DNA of 64,000 nt from Gemelliphila palaticanis (GTDB lineage: Bacteria > Bacillota > Bacilli > Staphylococcales > Gemellaceae), in contig JACBYF010000003.1 of the NCBI GenBank assembly GCA_013415235.1, positions 62,001 to 126,000 of the forward strand. The letters run 5' to 3'. Positions 63,146 to 64,000 of the stretch are shown here, in pieces. Both the position numbers and the translations under genes were made by a program. The notes beneath the pieces are model-generated. The model was given only the letters and a program-made list of their open reading frames with translations, had not been told where the DNA came from and searched no databases. Position 1 is the first letter of the stretch. Each line of letters opens with the position of its first letter.

Positions 63146-63178
63146 CTGGAAAAACTTCCATCCAGGAACTTTTTCCAG
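63146..63178. repeat. Intergenic hairpin repeat B, copy 2
   Basis: CTGGAAAAA-C-TTCC, loop ATCCA, GGAA-C-TTTTTCCAG: same layout as copy 1 with paired changes (CTCC/GGAG versus TTCC/GGAA, extra G/C pair at the base), which means selection or recent origin for the fold. Confidence 0.88.
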
Positions 63179-63181
63179 ATA

Positions 63182-63234
63182 AGAAACACTAACCAACCGT
63201 TATTATTCTAATAACGGTTAAGGTAAGTGTTTCT
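63182..63234. repeat. Intergenic hairpin repeat A, copy 3, overlapping the U32 stop codon
   Basis: AGAAACACT pairs with AGTGTTTCT (9 bp, 63182-63190 with 63226-63234) and AACCGTTATTA with TAATAACGGTT (11 bp, TTC loop). Its end includes the TAG stop of the gene at 63233. Confidence 0.88.
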
Positions 63235-64000
63235 AATACATAGTTTTTTTCTGGAAGAATCCTAAGTCTACTTCTCGATATTTTGGTTTTATTGACTCTA
63301 TATCGTTATAGAAGTCTTGTTTTTCTTCTTGATACGCTTCTTCATCTTCATAGTAAAGATCGATAGCATCTCTATATATTGTAGTTACTTCTGTTATATA
63401 ATCCTCAGATTTTAGAACACCTTCAATTTTTAGAGCTTTAACTCCATAACTAATTAGCTTATCTAAGTATTCTATTGCACATATATCATTAGCACTCATT
63501 ATATGGGTACCGTTAGAATCTTCAAAAATTGGATATCTTTCATTTCTATCTTGACTGTAAAGGAATAGTTTTTTAGATCCACTATATTTTTCAATATACT
63601 CTTCTTTATCGCTATATAAGAAATAGTTATCAACCAATTTTCTAACGGATTGGAACATACATAACATTCCTTGAACTTGAACTTCTATTTCGTAGTTAGA
63701 CTTTTCTGCTATTTCTTCTATTTCTTCGATAGTTAATTCTTTAGATAAGCACGTTCTATAGGCTCCCCTATCTCCCCAATAATTACAAGAAAATGAGTTT
63801 GTCGCTAAAGTATGAGGATCCCATTGTAATTTGAAATTTAGCTTTTCTTCTCTTACTATAGTTATTATAGTAGGTTCCCCAAAAATAACAGCATCAGGAT
63901 TTAATGTATCAACATATTTTAAATATTCTACTAAATCATCTAAGTGCTCATTATGAAATATTGCATTTACGCTAACATAAGCTTTTTTCCCTGCTTGATG
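63233..64000 (-). CDS. Peptidase U32 family protein (TrhP1/YrrN-like), 5' end outside the window
   Basis: The frame is open from base 64000 (codon CAT) to the stop at 63233, 255 codons; the first 5' part is missing. Visible U32 features: VSVNAIFHNEHLDDLVEYLK and LNPDAVIFGEPTII near the start of the fragment, the conserved pattern EIEVQVQGMLCMF, and a C-terminal GVKALKIEGVLKSEDYITEV. It is the partner of the YrrO-like gene downstream, as in Bacillus yrrN-yrrO. The cysteine cluster typical of the longer paralogue is lacking. The stop lies inside hairpin repeat A3. Confidence 0.9.
   Translation of the reverse strand, partial: HQAGKKAYVSVNAIFHNEHLDDLVEYLKYVDTLNPDAVIFGEPTIITIVREEKLNFKLQWDPHTLATNSFSCNYWGDRGAYRTCLSKELTIEEIEEIAEKSNYEIEVQVQGMLCMFQSVRKLVDNYFLYSDKEEYIEKYSGSKKLFLYSQDRNERYPIFEDSNGTHIMSANDICAIEYLDKLISYGVKALKIEGVLKSEDYITEVTTIYRDAIDLYYEDEEAYQEEKQDFYNDIESIKPKYREVDLGFFQKKTMY

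Noticed and set aside
62954..63234. CRISPR array in the U32 gap
   Set aside because: Repeats are diverged hairpins of two types with no equal-length unique spacers, and no cas genes are near.

Overview
The window reads as about 64 kb of chromosome from a low-GC Firmicute, most likely Gemella or a close relative. This is inferred from strong AT richness, Bacillus-type gene clusters (hrcA-grpE-dnaK with CIRCE, ywiB-argS-rpoE, trhP1-trhP2-udk-greA, glgBCDAP), strong AAGGAGG ribosome sites and a serine T-box. No rRNA, tRNA, intact transposon, prophage or CRISPR array is visible. Most genes lie on the minus strand. Hairpin terminators, many of them bidirectional, close nearly every transcription unit.

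Layout. 1-5.5 kb: heat-shock operon (hrcA-grpE-dnaK, minus), two lipoproteins, peptide deformylase and T-box-controlled serS (plus). 5.5-10.5 kb: nrdIEF class Ib ribonucleotide reductase with a histidine phosphatase, then a cupin. 10.6-15 kb: NTP phosphatase-nadK-pseudouridine synthase operon; an SPFH membrane protein paired with a ribbon-helix-helix protein; a membrane-anchored coiled-coil protein followed by a 43-residue LPNTG mini-protein. 15.2-20.4 kb: a degenerate pyruvate kinase, a second coiled-coil protein, GltS, PlsY and a YbhN-like flippase. 20.5-26.7 kb: khpA-leuS, a hypothetical gene, a YfiH/YlmD-type protein, L-lactate permease. 26.7-35.9 kb: PBP1A, GrpB-like, MurB, a glycosyltransferase, tandem rhodanese, ClC, an AGCS carrier. 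36-45.7 kb: small membrane proteins, WhiA, LysP-like permease, RpoE-ArgS-YwiB, ABC-F, FluC/CrcB. 45.8-47.4 kb: an accessory-looking cadDX islet with a broken XRE regulator. 47.6-59.3 kb: complete glycogen operon, a divergent GH13 amylase, CstA. 59.7-64 kb: mtn, greA, udk and two U32 proteins.

How the genes work together. The glg genes make and degrade glycogen, and the divergent GH13 enzyme could trim linear products. MurB, PBP1A and probably the YbhN-like protein and glycosyltransferase serve the envelope. The two U32 proteins plus udk match the prephenate-dependent tRNA hydroxylation locus of Bacillus.

The least explained parts are: (i) a 90-bp tandem unit of two different hairpins that fills the gap between the two U32 genes and keeps its folds through compensating changes; (ii) an SPFH/RHH gene pair whose promoter lies in a 25-bp palindrome; (iii) a B-domain-less pyruvate kinase lacking most catalytic residues; (iv) the LPNTG mini-protein; (v) a three-way-junction RNA-like element downstream of gltS.
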